Shown here piece after piece: positions 9,277 to 17,712 of a stretch of DNA of 19,893 nucleotides. Every line of letters begins with the position of its first letter. Positions within the stretch are counted from its first letter, which is position 1. The DNA comes from Trachelipus rathkii. Its lineage: Eukaryota > Arthropoda > Malacostraca > Isopoda > Trachelipodidae. The DNA is taken from NCBI GenBank assembly GCA_015478945.1, contig JABUQX010007478.1, positions 27,501 to 47,393 on the forward strand, written 5' to 3'. The notes under the pieces were generated by a model. The model ran no database searches, was not told the DNA's origin, and worked only from the letters and a program-made list of their open reading frames with translations. Both the position numbers and the translations under genes were made by a program.

Positions 9277-10166
9277 ATGCTATTAGGAATATGGAAAGTG
9301 AGATTCTGAGCTCCGCAGAACTCGTCGGATAGATTTGAAATTGACTAATTTAAATACGATTATTATTTTGAATATATTTTGGATAAGTTTTTTATTTTGA
9401 AACTATTTTAAGAAGAATTTTATTTTGGAAAATAAAATTGTCTCGTGGGAAGAAAGTCATACAAGGTGACTTCACACCTGATATCGTAGATACGGTGAAA
9501 TATCATAAATAGAAGATAATTAATTATTACCTGGTTCTACCTTTGGTTCTATCATTGGAATACGATTCAACGTGTGGATTCTATCAGTAATTGAGTACAT
9601 CATCATTGGAGACTTATCTCTTGTTTTACGATATAATTGAAGAGACCTGATTCAAGAAAGCTCTGCTACAATAGTGAGTCATTATAAGAATACAGGCTAG
9701 ATTATTATTGGATCGTTTAGAAGACAATTGAGGAACACTGTTCTTGAGAAGAGATTACGAAAGTCTTGTGAGTACTCAGAGGGAAATATTATAGAAAAGA
9801 TTGGATAGTAACCAGAGAGGGACTCTCAGGAAGCTATTAAAAGAAAAGAAAGTCATATTTGTACTGAGAAGTTGTCATACGACATTGAAAGCGACTTTCT
9901 ACTGAATTCAGAAACTAATACATATTGTAAAGGATTTACCTTCTAAAGGAAAGGACTACTGATAGTCTGTGAAGTCCATCTGCGACTTGGAAGTACTCTG
10001 GAATTCTGAAGACCTTGTGATTATTCGCTGTACTTCGTGTCTGAAGTGAAAGGTTACGTTGTGAAATCATACTCTAGACAATTTGATCAACTTTATTTTG
10101 TATATAGAATAAAAAGAATTCCGGGAATTGTCACGTTATTTATTGACAAAATCCCATCTTGTGACA
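9273..10166 (+). repeat. 5' long terminal repeat
   Basis: 894 bp, matched almost base for base by 13241-14135. It starts TGTTATGCTATTAGG and ends ATCTTGTGACA. It contains a TATATAGAATAAAAAG string near the 3' part (10100-10116), which holds a polyadenylation hexamer. Differences from the 3' LTR: 9591 T/C, 9595 G/A, 9602 A/T, 9609 G/A, 10073 T/C, and one missing C near 10153-10155. Four of the five substitutions lie within 19 bases. Confidence 0.95.
10108..10113 (+). terminator. Polyadenylation signal AATAAA in 5' LTR
   Basis: AATAAA, about 53 bases before the LTR end and conserved in the 3' LTR at 14076-14081. In LTR elements this hexamer normally marks the R region, so transcription would start upstream of it. 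A TATA-like string (TATATAG, 10101) lies immediately before it and could equally be core promoter. Confidence 0.5.
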
Positions 10167-10265
10167 ATAAATTGGAGGCTCTGTCCGGAATTAGTTTCTG
10201 AAAGAAAAGAAGTATATTACGATCAACAAATTAGAGGTCTTGTCTGAAATAACTTCTAAAGGAAT
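10167..10265 (+). repeat. Imperfect duplication of the primer-binding-site region
   Basis: The stretch from AATAAATTGGAGGCTCTGTC to TTAGTTTCTGAAAG is echoed about 55 bases later by AACAAATTAGAGGTCTTGTC followed by TGAAATAACTTCTAAAG. The two copies agree at roughly three quarters of positions by eye. Only the first copy has an intact TGG start (the second has TAG). Confidence 0.6.
10173..10191 (+). other. Primer-binding site, tRNA-Pro-like
   Basis: TGGAGGCTCTGTCCGGAAT begins seven bases after the LTR end. It resembles the complement of the 3' end of tRNA-Pro (TGGGGGCTCGTCCGGG type) with one or two substitutions and one extra T. TGG pairs with the universal CCA end. This is where minus-strand DNA synthesis would be primed. 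A degenerate second copy lies downstream at about 10228-10248. Confidence 0.6.
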
Positions 10266-10354
10266 ATCACAGCCGTTTATTTTTTTGAGTAAAGATAACT
10301 CTTGTGAAACAGATATTGAAGTGTAAACCTCTATTAAAATTTACTTTTTGAAAT

Positions 10355-10669
10355 ATGGATTGTGCGGCGCTAGCAAAGATCGCTCAAGACCTTGGATTAA
10401 AGGGAAAAGAGGCAAGGGAATTTATAAAGGAACAAATAGAGGCTGCCAAAGAAGCAGCTGAAAGAGAAAGAGAAGCTGCCAAAGAAGCTGCTGAAAGAGA
10501 AGCTGCCAGACAAGCTGCTGAAAGAGAAGCCGACAGAGAAGCAGCAGAGAGACAAAGAGAAGCTGCCAGAGAAGCAGCAGAAAGACTGCCAGAGAAGAAA
10601 GAGAAGCAGCAGAGAGACAAAGAGAAGCAGAAAGAGAAGCAGCAGAGAGACAAAGAGAGCATGAGCTAA
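10355..10669 (+). CDS. Gag N-terminal leader with EAAER coiled-coil repeats (frame broken)
   Basis: A 104-codon frame opening MDCAALAKIAQDLGLKGKEA, a short helical leader as found at the start of related gypsy Gag proteins. From residue 29 it becomes a charged helix of REAAKEAAER-type repeats, predicted to form a coiled coil. After about residue 77 the reading drops to RLPEKKEKQQRDKE. The neighbouring +1 frame carries on the EAAERQRE pattern to the stop at 10720, so a small deletion near 10585 probably broke the original frame. A second shift near 10677 would be needed to join the downstream Gag frame. I infer that the leader and the main frame at 10680 were once one Gag protein. Alternatively this copy now makes a separate short peptide, because the downstream frame has its own ATG. 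Confidence 0.7.
   Translation: MDCAALAKIAQDLGLKGKEAREFIKEQIEAAKEAAEREREAAKEAAEREAARQAAEREADREAAERQREAAREAAERLPEKKEKQQRDKEKQKEKQQRDKESMS
10440..10660 (+). repeat. Purine-rich minisatellite in gag
   Basis: Tandem variants of GAAGCTGCCAAAGAAGC and AGAGAAGCAGCAGAGAGACA encode the EAAER/RQRE repeats. Slippage in this tract is a natural source of the frameshift seen here. The long Ser/Leu-rich minus-strand frames over it are its antisense shadow. Confidence 0.8.
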
Positions 10670-10679
10670 GCTCAGAAGA

Positions 10680-13277
10680 ATGGAATTGCAAGCAGGCAAC
10701 AATAATCATCAACAAGTTGTAAACAATAACGATGTCAAGGCAAGGGCGCCTAAGCTCCCTCCTTTCGCAGACGACAGAGATGAGATAGATTGCTATCTTG
10801 AACGCTTTGAGAGATTTGCGGAGGTAAACGGATGGGAAAGAGGAAATTGGGCATCCCACCTTAGCGCCTTATTGACCGGGAAAGCTCTAGTCGCATATTC
10901 TCGCATTCCTAAAGAAGATTCAAAAAATTATGACCAACTGAAGAATGCTCTCCTGTTGTGTTATAATTTGACAGAAGATGGCTACAGAATAAAGTTTAGG
11001 AATGCAAAGGCATACAACGACGAAAGACCCATACAGTTCATCGACAGATTGAAGAACTATGTCATGAAATGGACGGAACTGGCAGAAATTAATAAAGACT
11101 TTAATGATATCATCAATTTGATAGTAGCTGAGCAGTTCTTAAACACATGCCCGAAGGAACTGGCGACGTTCTTACGAGAAAGAAAGATCAATAAGCTGGA
11201 TATCATTGCTCGAGAAGCGGAGAACTACCTCCTGGCGCATAACAAAAACTTGGCATCAACAATTAGTAAAGAAGACCCTTCTAAGAAAGAGGAAAAAGAC
11301 GTCAACGAAAATTTTAAATATTTTGAAAAATCTAAATACCAGTCCACGTGCTTCAAATGTGGGAAGAAAGGGCACAAGGCCATTAATTGCAAGAATTACA
11401 GCCCTTATAGGAAAGATGATCAATATAGAAACTACAGCAACAATCGCTCTAACAATAACTGGAGAGAAGGGCCAAAAAGAGCGGCTGCCGCCATAACAGC
11501 TGTTATTAAACGTAGGGACTGTGAGGGGGTCTCCGATATTACACCGACACGCAGAGATTTGAGTACTGATGGAAACCCTGACCTTACGAAACACATTGAT
11601 GACAACAATAGGATTGCTTTTGCATGCGGCAGAATGATACCTGTCGTCGGAGTCGCATGCGTAAAGAGTGATGCTGCAAGACCCACCGCCCAGAATGCGA
11701 TGATGCCTGTTGTCGATGGAAAGATCAATGGAATGGCGGGAAACGTATTAAGGGACACCGGTTGCGACTGTGTTATCGTTAAAGAGAAGTATACGTCGGT
11801 AGACCAGAGAACTGGGAAGAGAAAACAAATACTACTGATCGATAATACGATTAGGGACGCACCCGTTGTTATGATGGACGTCATTACACAATACTATACG
11901 GGCCGTTTTGAAGCCATAGCTCTGGACGATGCCATGTATGACTTAACAATAGGGAATATTCCTGGTGCAAGGAATGCAGAAGACCCTGTTGATAGTGCAG
12001 TGGTGTCGCGCGCGGGGGCAATGAATAGTTCTCAGAAAGAAACGCCGGATGTTTTACATATCGCGTGCGTAGGTGTTGTGGACTTCAAAGGGTGTGAGAA
12101 AGAAGAATTAGATTTGGAAGAGGACGCAATCGTCTTAGGGGACTGCGTACCCAAGGAAAGCGTCAGTGATATTAAGATTAAGGCCAAGATAGATGAGGAT
12201 AAGAAGACGGAGATAAAAGAGAGAGTAAAAACATTGGAGAATGATGGAAAGTCAACAATGTCAGAGACTGATTACCTTTCAAGAAAAGCAATAGAATTTG
12301 AGCGTCGAATTCAAGAGCTTGAAAAGTCAAAAATTCATTCGGCAGATTTAAGTCGTACTCAGGAACAACTTAAGAGACATGGAGAATTTGCTTCTAAATG
12401 TGAAGAAAATTCAGGCCATATTTCTGAGATAGTAAAGCTCAAGAACGAATTACACAATCGCCAAATTGAATTAGATGAAGCCAGGAATGAAGTTGCAGCA
12501 GCTCGATGCGCCGTCGAAAATATTGCCGCGGCTGAAAAGCGAAAATGCGAATCTGAGTTCGTCTCCATTCAGCAGATTATGAGAGAGAAACTTACTTCAG
12601 CGGAAAACGAAGTTCAGCATCTCAGATATGTTATAAAGAAATTAGGAAAGGAGAAACTTCGTTATCAAGGCTTACGAGAAGAGTTAATTGGAGGCAGTGA
12701 TCTGAAAAGAGAAGACTCTTTGAGTCGGAATGATATTTCTGCTATTGTAGAAATAATTTTGAAGAAGATTCAAAGTCTCAGTACTGCACATTCTACAAGT
12801 TCGAATGATAATTTACTGGAGGAAGTTGTGATTGGTAGTGAATCAGTGAAGAAGCCTGAAATGATAGATGCATTGGTTGAGGATTCGATGGTTGATATTT
12901 CTAGCGAAGTTAAGGATGAATCTATGGAAGGACCTAAAGATAAGTCTTTAGATGAGTCTAAAGAGGAAAAGAATTTAAATCTTGGGAAAGTTAAAAAGAA
13001 AGGGATTCTCAAACATCCAGTTGAGAAGAGAGTTAAAAGGAAAAGAAAGATCGCTGGAAAAGTTGCACTAGAAACCAAGAACAAAGTTCCGGTAGAAGGA
13101 AAGGAAACAACTTTGAAGGAAACACACTTGATTCAGAAAACACCCACTGAAGATTTGAGATTACCTGACGAGGATTGGGATGTGAAGCTCAGTATTTTGT
13201 TAAAAGAAAAGCCCCAGTTTTCTTTCTTAATGGGGGCGTGTGTTATGCTATTAGGAATATGGAAAGTGAGATTCTGA
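10680..13277 (+). CDS. gag-pro: Gag-protease polyprotein fused to a coiled-coil/basic C-terminal region; no reverse transcriptase
   Basis: An intact 865-residue frame. Residues 25-195: gypsy-type Gag capsid-like region with KLPPFADDRDEIDCYLERFE, LSALLTGKAL and LTEDGYRIKF, expected to assemble particles. Residues 224-237: zinc knuckle CX2CX4HX4C (C224, C227, H232, C237), which binds RNA. Residues 355-432: retropepsin-like protease with the catalytic D359-T-G and the later LIDNTIRDAPV and YDLTIGNIPGARN stretches; it would cleave the polyprotein after dimerisation. From about residue 470 nothing polymerase-like follows. Residues 505-670 are heptad-rich coiled coil, 710-765 acidic, 770-792 strongly basic (KRVKRKRK, nuclear-signal-like), and 846-861 hydrophobic (FSFLMGACVMLLGIW). 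The last 12 codons and the stop are in the 3' LTR. The start could lie further upstream if the broken leader frame belongs to it. The origin of the C-terminal half is unrecognised: captured host sequence or a diverged accessory region. Confidence 0.9.
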   Translation: MELQAGNNNHQQVVNNNDVKARAPKLPPFADDRDEIDCYLERFERFAEVNGWERGNWASHLSALLTGKALVAYSRIPKEDSKNYDQLKNALLLCYNLTEDGYRIKFRNAKAYNDERPIQFIDRLKNYVMKWTELAEINKDFNDIINLIVAEQFLNTCPKELATFLRERKINKLDIIAREAENYLLAHNKNLASTISKEDPSKKEEKDVNENFKYFEKSKYQSTCFKCGKKGHKAINCKNYSPYRKDDQYRNYSNNRSNNNWREGPKRAAAAITAVIKRRDCEGVSDITPTRRDLSTDGNPDLTKHIDDNNRIAFACGRMIPVVGVACVKSDAARPTAQNAMMPVVDGKINGMAGNVLRDTGCDCVIVKEKYTSVDQRTGKRKQILLIDNTIRDAPVVMMDVITQYYTGRFEAIALDDAMYDLTIGNIPGARNAEDPVDSAVVSRAGAMNSSQKETPDVLHIACVGVVDFKGCEKEELDLEEDAIVLGDCVPKESVSDIKIKAKIDEDKKTEIKERVKTLENDGKSTMSETDYLSRKAIEFERRIQELEKSKIHSADLSRTQEQLKRHGEFASKCEENSGHISEIVKLKNELHNRQIELDEARNEVAAARCAVENIAAAEKRKCESEFVSIQQIMREKLTSAENEVQHLRYVIKKLGKEKLRYQGLREELIGGSDLKREDSLSRNDISAIVEIILKKIQSLSTAHSTSSNDNLLEEVVIGSESVKKPEMIDALVEDSMVDISSEVKDESMEGPKDKSLDESKEEKNLNLGKVKKKGILKHPVEKRVKRKRKIAGKVALETKNKVPVEGKETTLKETHLIQKTPTEDLRLPDEDWDVKLSILLKEKPQFSFLMGACVMLLGIWKVRF
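13231..13240 (+). other. Candidate polypurine tract before the 3' LTR
   Basis: TGGGGGCGTG lies immediately upstream of the 3' LTR, with a purine run AAAAGAAAAG further up at 13202-13211. The G-run is the expected position for plus-strand priming but is interrupted by C and T, so it is weak. If the true LTR starts at the TG at 13239, the tract ends at GGGGGCG and the 5' LTR has lost two bases. Confidence 0.4.
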
Positions 13278-14135
13278 GCTCCGCAGAACTCGTCGGATAG
13301 ATTTGAAATTGACTAATTTAAATACGATTATTATTTTGAATATATTTTGGATAAGTTTTTTATTTTGAAACTATTTTAAGAAGAATTTTATTTTGGAAAA
13401 TAAAATTGTCTCGTGGGAAGAAAGTCATACAAGGTGACTTCACACCTGATATCGTAGATACGGTGAAATATCATAAATAGAAGATAATTAATTATTACCT
13501 GGTTCTACCTTTGGTTCTATCATTGGAATACGATTCAACGTGTGGATTCTATCAGTAACTGAATACATCTTCATTGAAGACTTATCTCTTGTTTTACGAT
13601 ATAATTGAAGAGACCTGATTCAAGAAAGCTCTGCTACAATAGTGAGTCATTATAAGAATACAGGCTAGATTATTATTGGATCGTTTAGAAGACAATTGAG
13701 GAACACTGTTCTTGAGAAGAGATTACGAAAGTCTTGTGAGTACTCAGAGGGAAATATTATAGAAAAGATTGGATAGTAACCAGAGAGGGACTCTCAGGAA
13801 GCTATTAAAAGAAAAGAAAGTCATATTTGTACTGAGAAGTTGTCATACGACATTGAAAGCGACTTTCTACTGAATTCAGAAACTAATACATATTGTAAAG
13901 GATTTACCTTCTAAAGGAAAGGACTACTGATAGTCTGTGAAGTCCATCTGCGACTTGGAAGTACTCTGGAATTCTGAAGACCTTGTGATTATTCGCTGTA
14001 CTTCGTGTCTGAAGTGAAAGGTTACGTTGTGAAATCATACCCTAGACAATTTGATCAACTTTATTTTGTATATAGAATAAAAAGAATTCCGGGAATTGTC
14101 ACGTTATTTATTGACAAAATCCCCATCTTGTGACA
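13241..14135 (+). repeat. 3' long terminal repeat
   Basis: 895 bp, about 99.4% identical to 9273-10166 by direct comparison. Its first 37 bases also encode the last codons and the stop of the 865-codon frame. It ends ATCTTGTGACA at 14135 and is followed without a gap by GTTAGCTTTATTAATGTGG, an anchor of the downstream tandem array. Confidence 0.95.
14076..14081 (+). terminator. Polyadenylation signal AATAAA in 3' LTR
   Basis: Same hexamer and surroundings as in the 5' LTR. In this position it would direct 3'-end formation of the element's transcript. Confidence 0.55.
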
Positions 14136-14499
14136 GTTAGCTTTATTAATGTGGAACACTTTGTTACGTTAGCAATACTTTCAACTGCTCTGTATGATAT
14201 ATTAAACAAGGTTATATTAAATTCTTCGCTAAATATTACTGTGTCAAGTAAAATTAACGTTAATATGTTGAAGATATGTTTGATAAAAAGTGTGAATAGG
14301 TTTACGTTTTGTATGCAATGCTCAGTTACTTTAGCAGGTGGTTAAGTTGGTGGAACTTTGTTTGTTTACAGTTCTTATCTCGTGCTTTAAGTTGTGTTAG
14401 ATTTCGTCGTTGTACATTATTTCTTAGCTCTGGTGATGCTATTGGTAGCTTTATTAATGTGAAAACAATGTTACGTTAGCATATATCATTGGTTAGTAT

Positions 14500-15036
14500 C
14501 CAAAGAACTTATCTTTGTACTTATTATTATTATTGTTTGTTGTTGTTGTGTTGTTGCATGTTGTCCGAACGAAGAATATATACCCTTTGAAACTGATTGG
14601 TTATTCGACGTCGTATTCTTGTTTACCTTCTTCTGATTGGTTGAAAGAAAGAATCTCCACATTACCTTTAAGGATTGTTTATAAACTATTTTCTTCAGTA
14701 GGATAGTTTTTCGCTGTTTGCATACGAGACAATCTCCCCTGCTATCTTCGCTTGTTGTTTGATATTTCATGAGGATGTTTCGTTATTCCCAACGATGTGT
14801 CATTAATATTTAATCGTAAAAACCGAATGGCGACTACTACATTGCTTATATTCTGCCAGAGGGTCAAATAATATAAGTATTGCATCACTTTATGCCAATA
14901 GTTAAGCGTAATCATTTTTCCTCCACCCTTACCCCTTCCATGTATTAGAGTTGTTATTCTGAAAGGGAGGGCGGAAGTCTTATAAAAGAGATAATCTAAA
15001 AGACTACTTTATTCGATTACTCGTTGTATTATGATG
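14500..15036 (+). other. ~540-bp insert in the tandem array with promoter-like motifs
   Basis: The unit pattern stops after TCATTGGTTAGTAT (about 14499) and resumes with GATGGTTAGGTATGG (15033 on), so this block is extra. The bordering GGTTAGTAT and GGTTAGGTAT could be a target duplication with one inserted base. No protein frame is convincing (the 63- and 94-codon frames on opposite strands overlap and are low in information). No transposon inverted repeats were seen. A TTATTATTATTATTG and TTGTTGTTGTTG low-complexity run lies at 14519-14554. Confidence 0.5.
14593..14988 (+). promoter_or_regulatory. Candidate promoter: paired CCAAT boxes, CRE-like palindrome, GC box, TATA
   Basis: CTGATTGGTT occurs twice exactly 40 bases apart (14593 and 14633), each an inverted CCAAT box. 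Between them lies the palindrome CGACGTCG (14606-14613). Further on come GGGAGGGCGG (14965-14974) and a TATA box, TATAAAAG (14981-14988). The order would fit a plus-strand RNA polymerase II promoter firing into the tandem array near 15010. No downstream gene is visible, and each motif alone is short enough to occur by chance. Confidence 0.35.
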
Positions 15037-16593
15037 GTTAGGTATGGTTATGACACATTTTTTGTTAAATGTACTCGTGGTCAATGTAAGATTAACGTTG
15101 ATATGTTAGAGATATGCTTGGAAAAAAGTATGAACATAGGTTACGTTTTTGTAATGTAAAGTTAGTAGTTACTTTAAACTGATATTAAGTGTGAACTTTG
15201 TTAATTGTTAACAGTTTATTAGGGAATAAAGATGTGTTGGTTTTGTCGTTGCACATTAATTCTTCCCTAGTTATATGATGCTATGTTAGCTTTATTAATG
15301 TCGAAGACATTGTTATGTTTTAAGAGTATATTCGTTTGTCATTAATTAGCCACTGTTGTCGAGAATTTAGTTTAATGTTATGTGTAGTGTAAGAATAACG
15401 TCAATCAATGTTAGAGTTATGCTTGAAAAAGTAAGATTTGGTTACGTTTTGCATACCATGTTAGTTGCTTAACTGGTTTCTGGAGTGTGGAACTTTGGTT
15501 AATTGTTAACAGTTTATTTGTGGTGTAAGTGTGATGGTTTGTCTTCTGTGCATTATTTTCTTAGTTCATTTGATGCTGCTATGTTAGCTTTTTTGATGTG
15601 GAAACTTTGTTACGTTATGCATACTTTCGCAGCTCTGTCTGATAATTAACCAATGTATAAATGTTACTGTGCCAGTGTAAGAATAACGTCAATATGTTGA
15701 GTTATGGCTGAAAAAGTAAGAAAAAGTTACGACGTTTTGCATTACCGTTACGTTGCTTTACATGGTGTTCAAGTATGGAACTTTGGTTAATGTTAACAGT
15801 TTATTCCCGCTTAAGATGTGTCAGGTTTGTCTTTGTGCATTATTTTCTTAGTTCAGTTGATGCCTATGTTAGCTTTAATATGTGGAATACTTTGTTACGT
15901 TGCATACTTTCGCCAGCTCTGTAATAATAATTAAGCCAATGTTGTGAGAAATTTTTAGATAAGTTTTACTCTGTTCTTATAAGATTAACGTTTAATATGT
16001 TAGAGTAATTATGAAAAGTAAGAAAAGTTTACGTTTTGCATACCATGTTGTAGTTGCTTTTACTGGTGTTAACGTGTGGAAGTTTGTTATTTGACTGCTT
16101 ATTCCTCTTAAGATGTTGTTATGTTTGTCTTTGGCATTATTTTCTAGTTCAGTTGATGCTATGTTAGCTTTATTAATGTGGAACTTTATTTATGTTAGCA
16201 TACTTTCGCTGGTCTGTATGATAATTAACCAATGTTGTGAAATTTTTGCTAAATGTTACTGTGTTAGTGTAAGAATAACGTCAATATGTTAGAGTTATGC
16301 TTGAAAAAGTAAGATTAGGTTACGTTTTGCATAATAAGTAACTTGCTTTATTTGTGTTAAGTGTCAAAATTAGGGTAATGTTAACAGTTTATTCCAGCTT
16401 AAGAATTGTGATTTGTTTTGTTTTTGGGCATGATTTTCTTAGTTGAGGATGATGCTATGTAGCTTTATTAATGTGAAAACTTTAAATTATGTTAGCATAC
16501 TTTCGCTGGTCCGTATGATAATAACCAATGTTGTGATAAATTTGTTAAATGCTACTATGTTAGTGTAAGATTAACGTTAATATGTTGGAAATA

Positions 16594-16680
16594 CGAACCA
16601 AACAAGAATCATAGGTAATGCGTAATGTTTCGAAAAACGAACAAACAAGATCCATAGGTATTGCGTAATATTTCCGAAAA
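16594..16680 (+). repeat. Tandem duplication of a ~44-bp segment
   Basis: CGAACCAAACAAGAATCATA, then GGTAATGCGTAATGTTTCGA (16594-16637), is repeated as CGAACAAACAAGATCCATAG, then GTATTGCGTAATATTTCCGA (16638-16680). It sits inside an extra segment of an array unit (anchor spacing 439 instead of about 295). Confidence 0.75.
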
Positions 16681-17174
16681 GTGGGAGACGTTTGAACAAT
16701 TTCTCGAACTTGTATTTGATAACTTCTAGTGAAACAGAAACCACATCAGCTTCGTTACAGTTCGTTCTGTATGCATTGTTTGTTATTTACTGTTGTTAAG
16801 TCTGAAACTTTGTAATGTTAGTCATTTATTCGATCATAAGGTATGTTAGGTTTTGTCCATTGTGCGTTATATTCCTAGCTTTCAGGATATGATATGTTTA
16901 GCTTTATTGTGTGAAAAAAACTTTGTACGTCACATATATCTGTTGGCGAGTATGGTTGTGATCAATTTTGTTAATGTTACTATGTTAATTAAAATAATAG
17001 TGAATATGTTGAGATCTGTTTGAAAAAAGTCGTGAATATGGTAAGCGGACTGTAAGCAACGTCAGTTCTACTCCTGTTGCCAAGTATGGATTTTGTCTAG
17101 GTTTTGATGCTTATACATTAATTCTGCATCAGGTTAGTGTTAATGTAGCTTTAATTGAGTGAAAACTTTTGTTA

Positions 17175-17445
17175 TTTACTGTTTAACTGTTTTAAGGTAT
17201 GTAAAAATGCTAAATCTTGTATCCTAAACATAAAAGAATAAAATTCTCATGAATATGAAAAATTTAAAAAAAATAAAGATAAAAATTCAAACTTTAAAAA
17301 AAAAAAAAAAAAAAACTAAAAATCTTTAAAGAAATAAAATGAAAAATAACAAAAGTTTTTTTAAAACAAAAGTTTTAAAGAAATAAGGTAAAATAAATAA
17401 AGTTTTTAAAAAAAAAATAAAAAACATTTAAAAAACAATGTACTA
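17175..17445 (+). repeat. A-rich module, copy 1
   Basis: Begins TTTACTGTTTAACTG, then GGTATGTAAAAATGC, then ACATAAAAGAATAAAA, followed by repeated AAAAGTTTTAAAGAAATAA strings and an A20 run. It matches copy 2 at 17713 after that copy's G-rich head and replaces part of a tandem-array unit. Confidence 0.65.
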
Positions 17446-17679
17446 CATTTAATGCTCGTTTGTAAATGTTGTTAAGTATTCAAATATATGTAAATGTTAG
17501 TTGTTTATTCGTGTTTAAGGTATGTTGGGTTGATGTTATACATTATTTTCTTACATCAGTTATATGTTAGTTTTATTGATGTGAAAAACTTTCTTTTGCT
17601 TTCATATATTCGGGGTTGTATTTAAACCCAAGATATTTTATCCAATGTTTATCCAATTGAAATGCGAAATATGACTGAA

Positions 17680-17712
17680 ATCAATAGATCAATAGATCAG
17701 ATCAATAGATCA
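17680..17712 (+). repeat. ATCAATAG short tandem repeat
   Basis: ATCAATAGATCAATAGATCA, then GATCAATAGATCA: about four units of an 8-base repeat directly before the G-run. Confidence 0.8.

Larger units (their letters stand above)
9273..14135 (+). mobile_element. Ty3/gypsy-like LTR retrotransposon lacking polymerase (non-autonomous)
   Basis: Complete-looking 4.86-kb element: 894-bp and 895-bp direct LTRs beginning TGTTATGCT and ending CTTGTGACA (TG...CA ends), a tRNA-Pro-like primer-binding site seven bases after the 5' LTR, Gag and protease frames, and a G-rich stretch just before the 3' LTR. By eye the LTRs differ at five positions and one indel over about 895 bp, so insertion is recent. Reverse transcriptase, RNase H and integrase are absent; the internal region is only 3.07 kb. 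The Gag and protease resemble those of a widespread invertebrate/vertebrate Ty3/gypsy lineage. Mobilisation would need enzymes supplied by a relative. There is no target-site duplication: the 5' flank is a TA array and the 3' flank is a ~290-bp tandem array. Confidence 0.9.

Noticed and set aside
9273..9290. Similarity between the LTR start (ATGCTATTAGG) and the tandem unit (ATGCTATTGG near 14437)
   Set aside because: Only about ten bases agree and the following sequence differs; LTR borders are fixed independently by the two copies and TG...CA ends.
10577..10725. Programmed ribosomal frameshift linking the Gag leader to the main frame
   Set aside because: Two separate shifts would be needed, no typical slippery heptamer with a following structure was evident, and the tract is a repeat prone to indels.
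10384..10859. Long Ser/Leu/Cys-rich minus-strand frames
   Set aside because: They are complements of the EAAER-coding minisatellite and of the Gag start; low complexity and no family.
11206..11884. Frames of about 96-150 codons overlapping the Gag region on both strands
   Set aside because: They are shadows of the 865-codon frame, which carries the recognisable zinc knuckle and protease.
14486..14770. 94-codon minus-strand frame and 63-codon plus-strand frame in the array insert
   Set aside because: They overlap each other, contain trinucleotide-repeat-encoded Thr/Asn/Gln or Leu/Val runs, and resemble nothing known.
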